Positions 17,238 through 25,671 of a stretch of 64,000 nucleotides of DNA are shown here, piece by piece. This stretch comes from Streptomyces sp. NBC_01471 (GTDB lineage: Bacteria; Actinomycetota; Actinomycetes; Streptomycetales; Streptomycetaceae), in NCBI RefSeq assembly GCF_041438865.1, contig NZ_CP109450.1:4733001-4797000 (forward strand), read 5' to 3'. The stretch's first letter is position 1. Each line of letters starts with the position of its first letter. The notes under the pieces were generated by a model. It made no database searches, had not been told where the DNA came from, and was given only the letters and a program-made list of their open reading frames with translations. The translations under genes and the position numbers were made by a program.

Positions 17238-18042
17238 ACTCCTTTGCTGCGGCCCTGACCAGGGCCAGCGATTCCTTGGCAGACAGCGCGTCGCCGAGGG
17301 CCAAATCGTAGGCGAGGTGACAGTGCTTCACCATGATCGGATCGTCGAAGACATGGCCGGTCCCGACGCCTTCCACGTAGGCGATGGGCGGAGCGTCGTC
17401 GAAGCTCATCAGATACAGCATTCCAGCGAGCAGGGCGTGCGCCCCGACTCCGAACGGCAAGACGTGCAATCGGATTCGTAGAGCCTCGGCCAGGTCGGCG
17501 ATCTTGTGCAGTTGTTCAGCCATGATCTGCGGACCACCGATCCGCCGCCGCAGTGCCGCTTCGTCCAGTAGGGCCCAAAATACTGTGTCGGATGGACGCT
17601 CAATGATCGGTGCACGGTCCATGCGGTTGACGACGTGTTCGTCAACCGGAGTCATCGGGTCGAGCGCGGCATGGGCACTGAGCACCTCCTTTGCATAAGC
17701 GGCCGTCTGGAGAAGGCCGGGGATCAGTGAGCTGCCGTAGTGCCGGATTTCCTTGGCCTGTTGCTCGAACTCCGCTACCGGAGCGAAGTGGCTCGCGTAC
17801 TTCGAGTCCAAATCCTTCAGCCAGCGGGCGAAGAACCCGTCCGTCCCCAGGGCGCGGTCCAGCCGCTGTGCGTCGTCCGGGCTGGGCAGACGGCGCCCCG
17901 CTTCGTAGTGACTGATCAGTGTCGGTGAGCAGACCACCACCTCGCTCACCTCTTCCTGCGTCAGGCCCGCAGCGATGCGCCGGATCCTCAGCTCCTCCCC
18001 GTACTTCTGTCGCATCGAGCGCCGTTTGTTTGCTGCCGCCAC
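17221..18042 (-). CDS. WhiJ-like XRE regulator with DUF5753 domain
   Basis: 273 residues from a GTG with GGGAG eight bases before; an ATG at 18015 is the alternative. The N-terminal helix-turn-helix covers YGEELRIRRIAAGLTQEEVSEVVVCSPTLISHYEAGRRLPSPDDAQRLDRALG. The remainder is the DUF5753 ligand-like domain: EFEQQAKEIRHYGSSLIPGLLQTAAYAKEV, RMDRAPIIERP, LDEAALRRRIGG, QLHKIADLAEALRIRLHVLPF. This is the WhiJ-type regulator; with the overlapping DUF397 gene and the divergent HATPase gene it makes the three-part cassette known from whiJ and abaA loci. Confidence 0.92.
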   Translation of the reverse strand: MAAANKRRSMRQKYGEELRIRRIAAGLTQEEVSEVVVCSPTLISHYEAGRRLPSPDDAQRLDRALGTDGFFARWLKDLDSKYASHFAPVAEFEQQAKEIRHYGSSLIPGLLQTAAYAKEVLSAHAALDPMTPVDEHVVNRMDRAPIIERPSDTVFWALLDEAALRRRIGGPQIMAEQLHKIADLAEALRIRLHVLPFGVGAHALLAGMLYLMSFDDAPPIAYVEGVGTGHVFDDPIMVKHCHLAYDLALGDALSAKESLALVRAAAKEYERER

Positions 18043-18215
18043 GAGCCCAACTCCCTCACTTGAATTGCCCGTTGTCAGGTCGAAACCCCTAGAAGCGTAG
18101 CGACGCAAACCACAGGCTGTGAGTTATTGGTCACAGTGCGACAGGAACGCACGAGACCCCCGCGACCGCAGCAACGGTCCGGGGGCGTGGCCAACGCCTA
18201 CCCAGGAGCGCCGAC

Positions 18216-18494
18216 ATGCTGAAGTTTATTGCCCGTCTCGTCGACCCCGTGGCCCGATTCCTGAATCGGTCGGCGAGACGGCGGCCCGGTCCGCCGCCCC
18301 CGCTCGTACTGCGTCGGCGCCGTCTCCTCGTATGCCGTGCGTATCTGCCGCTCGGCCATCAACTCCGTCCCAACCTCGGCTCGTTCTCGTCCCTGGCGTA
18401 CGAGCGGCTGGAGCACAGCCGGATCGCGTGGTTCGATCTGCACGGCGTCGACGTCGGACCGCCCTGCCCGCTGCACGGTGTGGTGGTGCGCTGA
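18216..18494 (+). CDS. Hypothetical protein coupled to an ATP-binding protein
   Basis: 92 residues, Arg/Pro-rich N-terminus (RSARRRPGPPPPLVLRRRRLL) and a C-terminal RIAWFDLHGVDVGPPCPLHGVVVR. Its TGA overlaps the ATG of the following HATPase gene (ATGA). Small proteins ending in a D-LHGVDVGP motif are common next to regulatory genes in Streptomyces; no function is known to me. Confidence 0.65.
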   Translation: MLKFIARLVDPVARFLNRSARRRPGPPPPLVLRRRRLLVCRAYLPLGHQLRPNLGSFSSLAYERLEHSRIAWFDLHGVDVGPPCPLHGVVVR

Positions 18495-18922
18495 TGGAGC
18501 GGATCGCCAGGAACGCAGTCGTACGGCGGTGGAGCCGACACCCCGCCTGTGTCGCCCGGGCGCGTGCGGAACTCCGTACAGCACTTGAGGGTTGGGGCCT
18601 CGCACCGCTCGTGGACGTGGCCTCCCTCGTCCTCTCCGAGCTGCTGACCAATGCCGGACGGCACGCCGTGGTCTCGCCGGGGCGGGAGATCGAGACCCGC
18701 TTCATGCCGGACGCGCACGGACCCGGCATCCGTATCGAGGTGCACGACGCGTCGTCCGTGCCTCCCCGGATGGTCGGTCCGGACCTGGATGCGGACGGTG
18801 GCCGGGGCCTTTTCCTGGTGGACGCGCTGGCCGACACGTGGGGCTTCGGCGAGCGGGTCGGACCCGGCAAGGTCGTCTGGGCCGAGCTGGGCCGGGGCGG
18901 CGGTGGCGGGCGTGCGGGGTGA
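18494..18922 (+). CDS. HATPase_c anti-sigma-factor-like ATP-binding protein
   Basis: 142 residues. GHKL ATPase fold: the N-box reads ASLVLSELLTNAGRHA (Glu and Asn for Mg-ATP), the G1 box is IRIEVHDASSVPP, and the G2 box is DGGRGLFLVDALADTWG. This is the RsbW/AbaA-OrfA-like single-domain type, a cytoplasmic serine-kinase-like regulator that usually binds a sigma factor or anti-anti-sigma factor. It completes the WhiJ-type cassette. Confidence 0.9.
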   Translation: MERIARNAVVRRWSRHPACVARARAELRTALEGWGLAPLVDVASLVLSELLTNAGRHAVVSPGREIETRFMPDAHGPGIRIEVHDASSVPPRMVGPDLDADGGRGLFLVDALADTWGFGERVGPGKVVWAELGRGGGGGRAG

Positions 18923-19106
18923 GTACGGCCTGTGCGCCGTCCTGGTGGTCCGTGGCGACCTCATCAGGGTCCAGGGGGTGTGGCACGAGGTGCGGGCATC
19001 ACGGCTGGAGCGGTTCATGACCGGCGGCGCGGTCATAGTGCTGACCCTGGCGGAACGGCCGCCGCTGCGGGTGCCGGTGTTCCTGCGGCTGGAGGTGTCC
19101 CGCTGA
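18903..19106 (+). CDS. Small hypothetical protein overlapping the HATPase gene
   Basis: 67 residues from a GTG at 18903 (a second GTG at 18912 is possible). The frame overlaps the HATPase stop by 20 bases. Sequence EYGLCAVLVVRGDLIRVQGVWHEVRASRLERFMTGGAVIVLTLAERPPLRVPVFLRLEV predicts a compact beta-rich domain. No family recognised; the tight overlap and codon use support a real gene. Confidence 0.55.
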   Translation: MAGVRGEYGLCAVLVVRGDLIRVQGVWHEVRASRLERFMTGGAVIVLTLAERPPLRVPVFLRLEVSR

Positions 19107-19254
19107 ACCAGTCGGGGCCTTGCCGCGAGGGGCCGGGTGGTGCCCACCTGTCGGGAGCCGGGTTCTGTCGTTGGTGGGAGTGCGGCCCGGGTTCGTCCGG
19201 CCGGCGTCAGCTGTACGGGCACCGGGACACGGTTCCGGATGAAGGAGGAGCGCG

Positions 19255-19563
19255 ATGGGCGTGGAGACGCGGAGCACGGGTGGTGTTGCGGGACGTGCGG
19301 GTGCGCGGGCCGCGGTACTGGGTGCGGTGGCCGGGGTGGCGCTGCTTCCGGCCACTGCCGCTCACGCGAGCGTGATCGGTATCGGGAACGCGGTGTTCGG
19401 CAACACCTGTGTCAGCCAGGGCGGTGCTCGGGCCGTGGGCTCCACGGTGGCCGGGAGCGGGGTGGGGAGCGGCAACCAGGCCGGCCTGCCGCTGGATCTG
19501 CCGCGCAACCACTGCGGCAACAGCGGCATCGTCTGCACCGCCGTGTTCATGTCGAGCGTGTGA
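19255..19563 (+). CDS. Chaplin-like small secreted protein
   Basis: 102 residues, ATG with AGGAGG five bases before. A signal peptide (about residues 1-38, ending ATAAHA) is followed by a short mature part with IGIGNAVFGNTCVSQGG and LPLDLPRNHCGNSG. The FGNTC and V/HCGN pieces, and spaced cysteines, echo the chaplin repeat (CGNTV ... AFGNTC), but they come in the reverse order and once each. It is probably a cell-surface protein related to chaplins. Neighbourhood of a WhiJ-like cassette fits a developmental role. Confidence 0.6.
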   Translation: MGVETRSTGGVAGRAGARAAVLGAVAGVALLPATAAHASVIGIGNAVFGNTCVSQGGARAVGSTVAGSGVGSGNQAGLPLDLPRNHCGNSGIVCTAVFMSSV

Positions 19564-19582
19564 ACGGGCCGGTGAGCCGGGC

Positions 19583-20859
19583 ATGAGCGGCGGGACGGCG
19601 GTGGGGGCGGCAGTGGCGGGTACGCCACTGGCGGAGCGGGCGGTGGAGGCGCTGCTGTCCCTGAGCGGGCGGGTACTGCCTCTGCTGCGTCAGTGGGCCG
19701 GCGACGATCCGGGCTCCGGCGTGGCGCGGGCGCTGCTGGCGCTGGCGACCGGGGACCGGTGGGACGACGCGGTGCTGAAGGAGCAGCTGTCGATCGCGCA
19801 CCGGGACGCGCTGGCCGCCGGTGAGCGGGAGGCGAGTCTCGTGTACGGGGTTTTTCTCCACACCCACCGGCAGTACCGCCTGACCGCCGATCACCTGGTG
19901 GAGCACTTCGACCGGTGGCCCGCCGATGAGCAGGCCGGCTCATGCTGGGCGCGTTCTCCTCGTGCGGGGACGCCGCCTACCGAGCGCACGGCGATGTGCT
20001 GACGGAGCGGCAGGCGGCGGCAGCCGGTCCGGACAGCTGGCCGTGGCAGAGCTGGCTGGCCGCGGCCAGGGCGGAGCAGGGCCGGGTGCGTGAAGCGTAC
20101 GAACTGGCCGGTCACGCACTGGACTTGTATCCGCGCTCGGGAGTGGCCGCGCACGCCCTCGCGCACGCCGAGCACGAGCTGGGAACCGGCCGGGACGCGG
20201 CCGACTTCCTGGACCAGTGGCTCCGGGAGGACCCGCAGGCGGTGCAGTCACGGCACCTGAACTGGCATGCCGCGCTGCAGTCCATCGCCTGCGGCGATTT
20301 CCCGGACGCGCGCCGCCGGGCGGACACGGCACTGGCGCGTACGGATGTCGGCATGCGGGCCGCGACGAACTGGCGCCTGTTCCTGGTCGGACAGTCGCCG
20401 GCCGGGCGCAGCGATCCGGGTCAGGTACGGGAGCTGCTTTCCGCACCGGGCGGGATGGCGGAGATCTTCCACACCTTCAACCTGGCCCTGGCGCTTGCCG
20501 TGGAGGCCGCCACCGACGACCTGCACATCCTGGCCCGCCGGGCCGCCGCCGACGAACGCGCCGACTTCCGCGATGTCCTGGCCCCTGTGGTGCGGGCGCT
20601 GGCGGAGGTCACCGCAGGCCGTCCCCGTGTCGCGGTGGATCTGCTGTCCGGCCTGGGCGAGAGCGCGGAACGGACCGGTGGAGTACGCGTCGAGCGGGAG
20701 ATCATCCAGGACACCCTGGCCCGCGCCCTCGTGGACTCCGGCGAGCACGTCCGCGCGGCCGGGCTCCTGCACCACCGCACCACCACCCGTCGCCACCACA
20801 CCTACGAGGACCTCCTCCTCGCCGTACGTACTCCGGCCGACGCGGCCGGTCCCCACTGA
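19583..20859 (+). pseudogene. TPR-type repeat protein gene split by a one-base frameshift
   Basis: The first part (ATG 19583) reads LAERAVEALLSLSGRVLPLLRQWAG ... RQYRLTADHLVEHFDRWPADEQAG. It then leaves the protein-like frame at about 19938. From 19942 the next frame continues MLGAFSSCGDAAYRAHGDVLTERQAAAAGPDSWPWQSWLAAARAEQGRVREAYELAGHALDLYPRSGVAAHALAHAEHELG to 20859. The total length is two bases over a multiple of three, and one added C near GCCGGCTC would rejoin the two parts into about 425 residues. The product would be a cytoplasmic helical-repeat protein. The shift could be a real mutation or a sequencing error. Confidence 0.8.
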
Positions 20860-20877
20860 CGCCCACCGCCCCTGCTG

Positions 20878-21603
20878 TCAGCCCAGCTTGAGCAGCAGGC
20901 CGGCGAGCTCGGCCGGCGTGGTGATCATGCAGTCGTGGCCGGTCGCCAACGTCCACACCTGGGCCGGTGTGCCGTTGGGCTGGATCGCGGGGACGGGGCG
21001 CCGGGTGAAGCCTTCCGGCTTGCCGACCTCACAGTGGATGTGCGTCCGGGGGATCGGGCGCGCGTCCGGGTTGTCCAGCCGGACCGGCTGCTGGAGGCAG
21101 CGCACCGGCTGGTCCGACAGCATGCTGCGCAGCCAGGCGACGTCCGCCGGGTCGGTGACCCCGAACAGGCCCATGGGCGGCGGCATTTCGGGCAGCGGCG
21201 GAACCCGCCAGCCGCTGTCCGACCGCAGGGCGAGATCGATCAGGGGCTGGGTGATGGGCATGACATCGGCCGCGCTCTCGCCGTCCTCCGGGACCATCGC
21301 GTCGAGGTACACCAACTGTGCTATCCGGTCCGGGACCCGGTTGGCCGCGGACGAGATGACCAGCCCGGCATAGCTGTGTCCCACGAGTACCACCTCGCTG
21401 AGGTCCTCCTCGGTGATCAGCCCGACGATGTCGTCGACGTGGGTGTCGAGCCCCACCTCGGGGCCGAGCCGGTGCGCCTGGTCGCCGTAGCCGGCGAGCG
21501 ACGGAGTCACCACCCGGTGTCCGGCCGACTCCAGCAACGGGACCACCCGCTCCCAGCACTGCCCGCTGTGCCAGGCACCGTGTACCAGCAGATACGTCGA
21601 CAT
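20878..21603 (-). CDS. Alpha/beta hydrolase (HNL/esterase-like)
   Basis: 241 residues. It begins MSTYLLVHGAWHSGQCWERVVPLLESAGHRVVTPSLAGYG, with the oxyanion HGAW. The nucleophile is in GHSYAG, a late Asp/Glu and the catalytic His in TGHDCMI near the C-terminus. This is the salicylate-esterase/hydroxynitrile-lyase-like branch. No secretion signal. Upstream are three tandem 14-bp repeats shared with the divergent regulator gene. Confidence 0.9.
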   Translation of the reverse strand: MSTYLLVHGAWHSGQCWERVVPLLESAGHRVVTPSLAGYGDQAHRLGPEVGLDTHVDDIVGLITEEDLSEVVLVGHSYAGLVISSAANRVPDRIAQLVYLDAMVPEDGESAADVMPITQPLIDLALRSDSGWRVPPLPEMPPPMGLFGVTDPADVAWLRSMLSDQPVRCLQQPVRLDNPDARPIPRTHIHCEVGKPEGFTRRPVPAIQPNGTPAQVWTLATGHDCMITTPAELAGLLLKLG

Positions 21604-21638
21604 GGGTTCGCTCCTTGCTGTGTGTCGTGCGGGGAAGG

Positions 21639-21680
21639 GCGTACGGATAAAGACGTACGGGGCAAGACGTACGGGGAAAG
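21639..21680. repeat. Three tandem 14-bp repeats between hydrolase and regulator
   Basis: Units start at 21639, 21653 and 21667; the consensus is ACGTACGGGGMAAG. Each contains the palindromic core CGTACG. They lie 36 bases upstream of the hydrolase start and in the divergent promoter region of the XRE gene at 21800, so they are candidate regulator sites. Confidence 0.65.
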
Positions 21681-21799
21681 ACCGGGTCGGTGAGCCGGTG
21701 ACCAGGCTGCTGTCCGGGCTCCGGCCGAGCCAGGGCCCCAGCGATCCTGGGGGTGACAGGACCAGGCACGCGCTCGGGCGAGCGACTTACAGTGGCGGC

Positions 21800-22696
21800 A
21801 TGACCGGCGAACCGAACCTGCTGGGCGACTACGTGCGCGCCCGCCGCGAGCTCGTCACCCCTGAACAGGCCGGTATCCCGGTCCTGGGGGTACGGCGCGT
21901 GCCGGGTCTGCGCCGGGAAGAGGTCGCGATGCTCGCCGGTATCAGCGCCGACTACTACCTGCGCCTGGAGCAGGGCCGCGACCGCAACCCCTCCGTGCAG
22001 GTCCTCGAATCCCTCGCCCGCGTGCTGCGGCTCGATGACGACGCGACGGCGTACCTGCTGAACCTCGGTGCCGGCACACCCCGGCGCCGACGGCGACGGC
22101 CCCGCAGGGAAACCGTTCCGCCGGGCATCGCCCAGCTCGTCGCCACGCTCTCGCTGCCCGCGCTGGTTGAGGGCCGCTACTTCGACGTCCTCGCCGCGAA
22201 CGCCCTGGCGACCGCACTGTCACCGCGTCTCGCGGCGGGAGCCAACCGCCTGCGGGACGTGTTCCTCGACCCCGCCGAGAAGGACCTCCACCCGGACTGG
22301 GAGAGCGCGGCCGCGGGCATGGTCGCCGGGTTCCGTGAGTCCGTCGGCGCCGACACGGACGACCCCCGGGTCATCGAGCTCGTCGGTGAACTCTCCCTCG
22401 CCAGCCCCCGCTTCAGCCGGATCTGGGCCCGCCACGACGTCACGGCGTGCGAAGGCGCATCCAAGCACATCGACCACCCCCAGGTCGGTGGCCTCTCCCT
22501 GAACCGGGAGCGGCTGGGCATCGCCGGCACGGCAGGCCAGACGCTCGTCATCTTCCATCCGGACCCGGGCACCGACAGCGCCGAAAGACTGGCCCTCCTC
22601 GCCTCCGCCACCCGGACGCCTGCTGCCCCGCGAGGTATCACCGGCGAACAGGCGGGAGACCCGGCGGCGCGACCACGGGCAGGGCGTGCTGACTGA
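21800..22696 (+). CDS. XRE regulator with MmyB-like ligand domain
   Basis: 298 residues. N-terminal helix-turn-helix with the family marks VPGLRREEVAMLAGISADYYLRLEQGRDRNPSVQVLESLARVLRLDDDA, then a PAS-like MmyB domain from about residue 110 (LVEGRYFDVLAANALATALSPRLAAGANRLRDVFLDP ... IIELVGELSLASPRFSRIWARHDV). These bind fatty-acid-like ligands in known structures and usually control an adjacent hydrolase or reductase, here the divergent alpha/beta hydrolase. Confidence 0.92.
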   Translation: MTGEPNLLGDYVRARRELVTPEQAGIPVLGVRRVPGLRREEVAMLAGISADYYLRLEQGRDRNPSVQVLESLARVLRLDDDATAYLLNLGAGTPRRRRRRPRRETVPPGIAQLVATLSLPALVEGRYFDVLAANALATALSPRLAAGANRLRDVFLDPAEKDLHPDWESAAAGMVAGFRESVGADTDDPRVIELVGELSLASPRFSRIWARHDVTACEGASKHIDHPQVGGLSLNRERLGIAGTAGQTLVIFHPDPGTDSAERLALLASATRTPAAPRGITGEQAGDPAARPRAGRAD

Positions 22697-22716
22697 ACCA
22701 ACCCCGCCCTGAAGCC

Positions 22717-23049
22717 TCACGCGGTGTTCGGGCCCCCTGCGAACGCGAGTGATCCGAGAAAGCGCGTCTGCTCGTGTTCCACCGTGGCGTCCAGCTCGCC
22801 CATGGCCTCCACGGCACGGGGATCGCTGAGCGTCATGGCACCGAGTGCGCGCTCCAGGTGGCCCTGGTCCTCGATCTCCCACAGGTTGAATGCCTCATAC
22901 AGCGGCCCGACCTGCGTCACCGTGCCCGCGACCAGCGAGATGCCCCGCGATTCGAAGAGTTCGCGGATGGTCACCATGGCGGCTTCGTAGCGCGCCAGAT
23001 TCGCGAAACCGTACTTGAGCTGGAGCTGCGCCAGCATGTAGCTGCTCAT
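22717..23049 (-). CDS. NIPSNAP-like small protein
   Basis: 110 residues: a ferredoxin-like alpha/beta pattern with LKYGFANLARYEAAMVTIRELFESRGISLVAGTVTQVGPLYEAFNLWEIEDQGHLERALGAM. This resembles NIPSNAP or dimeric alpha-beta barrel proteins. Start ATG with AGGAAAGG upstream. Its promoter (23091-23125) is very similar to that of the MFS gene at 24110, implying control by the neighbouring MerR regulators. Confidence 0.65.
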   Translation of the reverse strand: MSSYMLAQLQLKYGFANLARYEAAMVTIRELFESRGISLVAGTVTQVGPLYEAFNLWEIEDQGHLERALGAMTLSDPRAVEAMGELDATVEHEQTRFLGSLAFAGGPNTA

Positions 23050-23090
23050 CCGTCTGCCTTTCCTGCGGGTCCCGCTCGGGGCCTTCGCCA

Positions 23091-23125
23091 GGAAGGTAGA
23101 CGTTCACACTGGCGTGAAGGGCAAG
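23091..23125 (-). promoter_or_regulatory. MerR-type promoter of the NIPSNAP-like gene
   Basis: On the minus strand the segment runs CTTGCCCTTCACGCCAGTG, then TGAACGTCTACC. It aligns base for base over most of its length with the promoter at 24070-24105 and contains a CTTCAC/GTGAAC inverted repeat in a long spacer, as MerR-family operators do. Confidence 0.6.
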
Positions 23126-23620
23126 TCAGCTGTTGTCGGTCACCGCGTTCAGTACGGCTTCCAGGCCGGTCAGCTTGGCGTGCAGTTCTTCCGCTTCACG
23201 TGAGAGTTCGGCGTGCCGCGTACGCAGAAGAGCCTCGACCCGGGGCGCGGAGTCGGGGAGTTTCCACTCCTGGACCACCGTACGGATCAGGTCGCTCGGC
23301 AGGCCCGCGCCGTACAGACGCTGGATGAACCCGACACAGTCGGCGTCTTTGGCCTGGTACCTGCGGTGCCCCACGGCGTTGCGCGACGGGAGCAGGAGAC
23401 CTTGCTCCTCGTAGTACCGCAGTGACCGCGTGCTCACTCGGCACCGGTGAGCGAGTTCGCTGATCGACAGCGAGACGGGGTTCGCATCGGGGTTCCGCTC
23501 GGGGCCGGACTCGGAGGTCGATTCGAGGCTGTGCGCCGGCCTGCTCCCGCGCGGCGGGAGGGCCCTTGGAGACGCCGCAGCGCCATCACTGGACGGGTCA
23601 TTCGAGGCATGGGGACGCAT
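23126..23620 (-). CDS. MerR family regulator (long N-terminal extension)
   Basis: 164 residues from the ATG at 23620. The MerR winged helix starts only at about residue 50 (SISELAHRCRVSTRSLRYYEEQGLLLPSRNAVGHRRYQAKDADCVGFIQRLYGAGLPSDLIRTVV). It is followed by a dimerising coiled coil (LRTRHAELSREAEELHAKLTGLEAVL). The first 48 residues are a disordered Ser/Pro/Arg tail. There is no metal-binding cysteine pattern at the C-terminus. It is the first of two MerR genes in a row. Confidence 0.9.
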   Translation of the reverse strand: MRPHASNDPSSDGAAASPRALPPRGSRPAHSLESTSESGPERNPDANPVSLSISELAHRCRVSTRSLRYYEEQGLLLPSRNAVGHRRYQAKDADCVGFIQRLYGAGLPSDLIRTVVQEWKLPDSAPRVEALLRTRHAELSREAEELHAKLTGLEAVLNAVTDNS

Positions 23621-23681
23621 AGTGAACTCTAGCCCCCTCTCGACTGGTGCCGTCGGGCATGCCGGTCGGGCGAGTGCGGGC

Positions 23682-24047
23682 TCAATCCGCCGCGAGACGT
23701 GCTTCAGCCAAGTGGGCCTGGATGGCGTCGCGGTGCCTGGTGAGGATGTCGATCCTGCTCTGGATGTTCTCCAGCTCGCGGGCCAGGCCGGCGGCGAGTT
23801 CCGTGTCCGCCTTCGCCCGCAGCGACTCCCCCGCCCCGGTGAAACAGCAGCCGATGTCCTTGATGGCCTCGGTGCCGAGGCCGGACCTGAGCAGGTCGCG
23901 AACCCGCTCGGCGCATACGAGGGACTCCTCGGAGTAATCCCGGTAACCGTTGGGGAGACGACGGGGGTGAAGCAGGCCCAGCTGCTCGTAATAGCGCAGC
24001 GAGCGGCTGCTGATCCCGGTGTGCTGGGACAGCTCACTGATCTTCAC
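23682..24047 (-). CDS. MerR family regulator
   Basis: 121 residues from a GTG (VKISELSQHTGISSRSLRYYEQLGLLHPRRLPNGYRDYSEESLVCAERVRDLLRSGLGTEAIKDI). A coiled coil (ELAAGLARELENIQSRIDILTRHRDAIQAHL) follows. It is divergent from the MFS gene at 24110; only 62 bases separate the starts, and the MerR-type promoter lies there. One cysteine pair (CCF) is visible in mid-protein; its role is unclear. Confidence 0.9.
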   Translation of the reverse strand: MKISELSQHTGISSRSLRYYEQLGLLHPRRLPNGYRDYSEESLVCAERVRDLLRSGLGTEAIKDIGCCFTGAGESLRAKADTELAAGLARELENIQSRIDILTRHRDAIQAHLAEARLAAD

Positions 24048-24069
24048 GCCGCATCCTGTTCGCCGTCGT

Positions 24070-24105
24070 CTTGACCTTGACATCGGTGTGAAAGTTTACC
24101 GTTCC
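24070..24105 (+). promoter_or_regulatory. MerR-type promoter of the MFS gene, probably leaderless
   Basis: CTTGACCTTGACATCGGTG followed by TGAAAGTTTACC. TTGACC and the TTTACC-like -10 are separated by about 18-19 bases, the long spacing that MerR proteins correct. The -10 ends about ten bases before the GTG at 24110 and no ribosome site is seen, so the mRNA probably begins at or near the start codon. Confidence 0.6.
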
Positions 24106-24109
24106 AGCC

Positions 24110-25450
24110 GTGAACAGCCTTGTCAAAACCACGTCATCTCTCCGGTCCGGGCGTGCCGGCCTGGCCGTCCTGTTCCTGGCCGGCTTCATGTCGATCACTA
24201 CGGAGACGCTGCCCATGGGGTTGCTGCCCCAGGTGAGCGGTGGCCTCGGTGTCTCGGAGTCGCGGGCCGGCCTGCTGGTGGCCCTGTACGCCTTCGTCAT
24301 CATGGTGGTGACGCTGCCGATCACGGCCCGAACCGCGCACTGGCCGCAGCGGCGTCTGCTCCTCGTCATCATGGCCGTGTTCGTGCTGAGCAATCTGCTG
24401 CTCGCCGCGGCCCCTTCCTACGCTGTGGCTGTCGTCGCCCGTCTGATCGCCGCTTCGACGCACGGGGTCCTCTGGTCGGTCCTACCCGTGTACGCCACCC
24501 GCCTCGTCCCGCCGGAGCGGGCGGGCCGCGCCGTTGCCGCCGTATTCGCGAGCAACTCCGCCGCGCTGGCCCTTGGTGTGCCGCTGGGAACCACCGTCGG
24601 CAACGCGCTGGGCTGGCGCAGCGCCTTCGTCCTGCTCGCCGCGGTGGCCGCACTCGCCCTCGTCACCGCGCCACTCCTGCTGCCTGAGGCGTCCGGCTCA
24701 CCGGAGACGCGGGTCACGGCCCTGGCCGCCTTCAAACTCCCGGGCGTGCTCACCGTCACCGTCGCCACGACCTTGGTCATGCTCGGCCACTTCAGCCTCT
24801 ACTCCTACGTCTCGCCCTACTTGCGGCACATCGGCGTCAGCTCGGCAGCGGCAGGCCCGGCGCTGCTCGCCTTCGGACTCGCGGGAGTCGCCGGAGTGTG
24901 GACGACCGGCGTACTGGTCGATCACCGTCCCCGCGGCGCGACCCTGCTCTTCGTCGGCGCGATGGCACTGGTCTTCGCGGCGTTGGCCGCCACGGGCAGG
25001 GCCACGTCCGTGAGTCTCGTCCTGATCGTCGTATGGGGCCTGCTCTTCGCGGGTCTGCCCACCCTCTTGCAGTCCGCCGCGCTCACGGCCGCACCGCAGG
25101 CCCAGGCCGCGGTGTCCGCGCTGTACGTCATCGGCGTCAACCTCAGTATCGGCGGCGGGTCCATCGTGGGCGGGCAGGTACTGGACCGTCTGGGAGTGGC
25201 GTCCTTGCCGCTACTCGCCGTCGTGCCCACGACCGCGGCATGGTTCATCGTCGTCGGCGCCCGCCGCCATGCCTTCCCCCGGCGCCCGATCGCCAGTGCC
25301 GGCGCCCGGTCGGAACGGGACAGCGGCGACAGCGTGCCCCGCGAGGCGGACGAGGCGCCACTCATCGCCCGGCCGTCCGCCGACATCGGCCGAGCGGACG
25401 CCGCGAGCCCTTCGTCTCCGGAACGGTCAACCACGGTGAGGTGTGACTGA
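24110..25450 (+). CDS. MFS transporter (DHA1, drug-efflux type)
   Basis: 446 residues from a GTG; 12 hydrophobic helices. Family marks include FMSITTETLPMGLLPQVSGGLGVSESRAGLLVALYAFVIMVVTLPITARTAHWPQRRLL, the start of the drug:H+ antiporter-1 group (chloramphenicol-resistance/AraJ-like), and VLWSVLPVYATRLVPPERAGRAVAAVFASNSAALALGVPLGT. A disordered C-terminal tail of about 45 residues follows the last helix. Control by a divergent MerR regulator suggests inducible efflux; substrate unknown. Confidence 0.9.
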   Translation: MNSLVKTTSSLRSGRAGLAVLFLAGFMSITTETLPMGLLPQVSGGLGVSESRAGLLVALYAFVIMVVTLPITARTAHWPQRRLLLVIMAVFVLSNLLLAAAPSYAVAVVARLIAASTHGVLWSVLPVYATRLVPPERAGRAVAAVFASNSAALALGVPLGTTVGNALGWRSAFVLLAAVAALALVTAPLLLPEASGSPETRVTALAAFKLPGVLTVTVATTLVMLGHFSLYSYVSPYLRHIGVSSAAAGPALLAFGLAGVAGVWTTGVLVDHRPRGATLLFVGAMALVFAALAATGRATSVSLVLIVVWGLLFAGLPTLLQSAALTAAPQAQAAVSALYVIGVNLSIGGGSIVGGQVLDRLGVASLPLLAVVPTTAAWFIVVGARRHAFPRRPIASAGARSERDSGDSVPREADEAPLIARPSADIGRADAASPSSPERSTTVRCD

Positions 25451-25671
25451 GCGTACCGATCTGCCGTGGGGGGACGGCAGTTGACGGAAACCCGCATGTC
25501 GCCGTGCGCCCGGGGGAGGCTGAGCCAGGCCTTGTTCGTGACCGGTGGCGCTGGCTGGTGCCACGGGCAGGCCACCGGCGGTGAGTCCGTCCGCCGACCG
25601 GTGGCCGACGGCGGGCCGATGGCCACCGGCGATCCGAGGGCGTTGTCAGACCCCCGTGTCACGCTCGGTGC

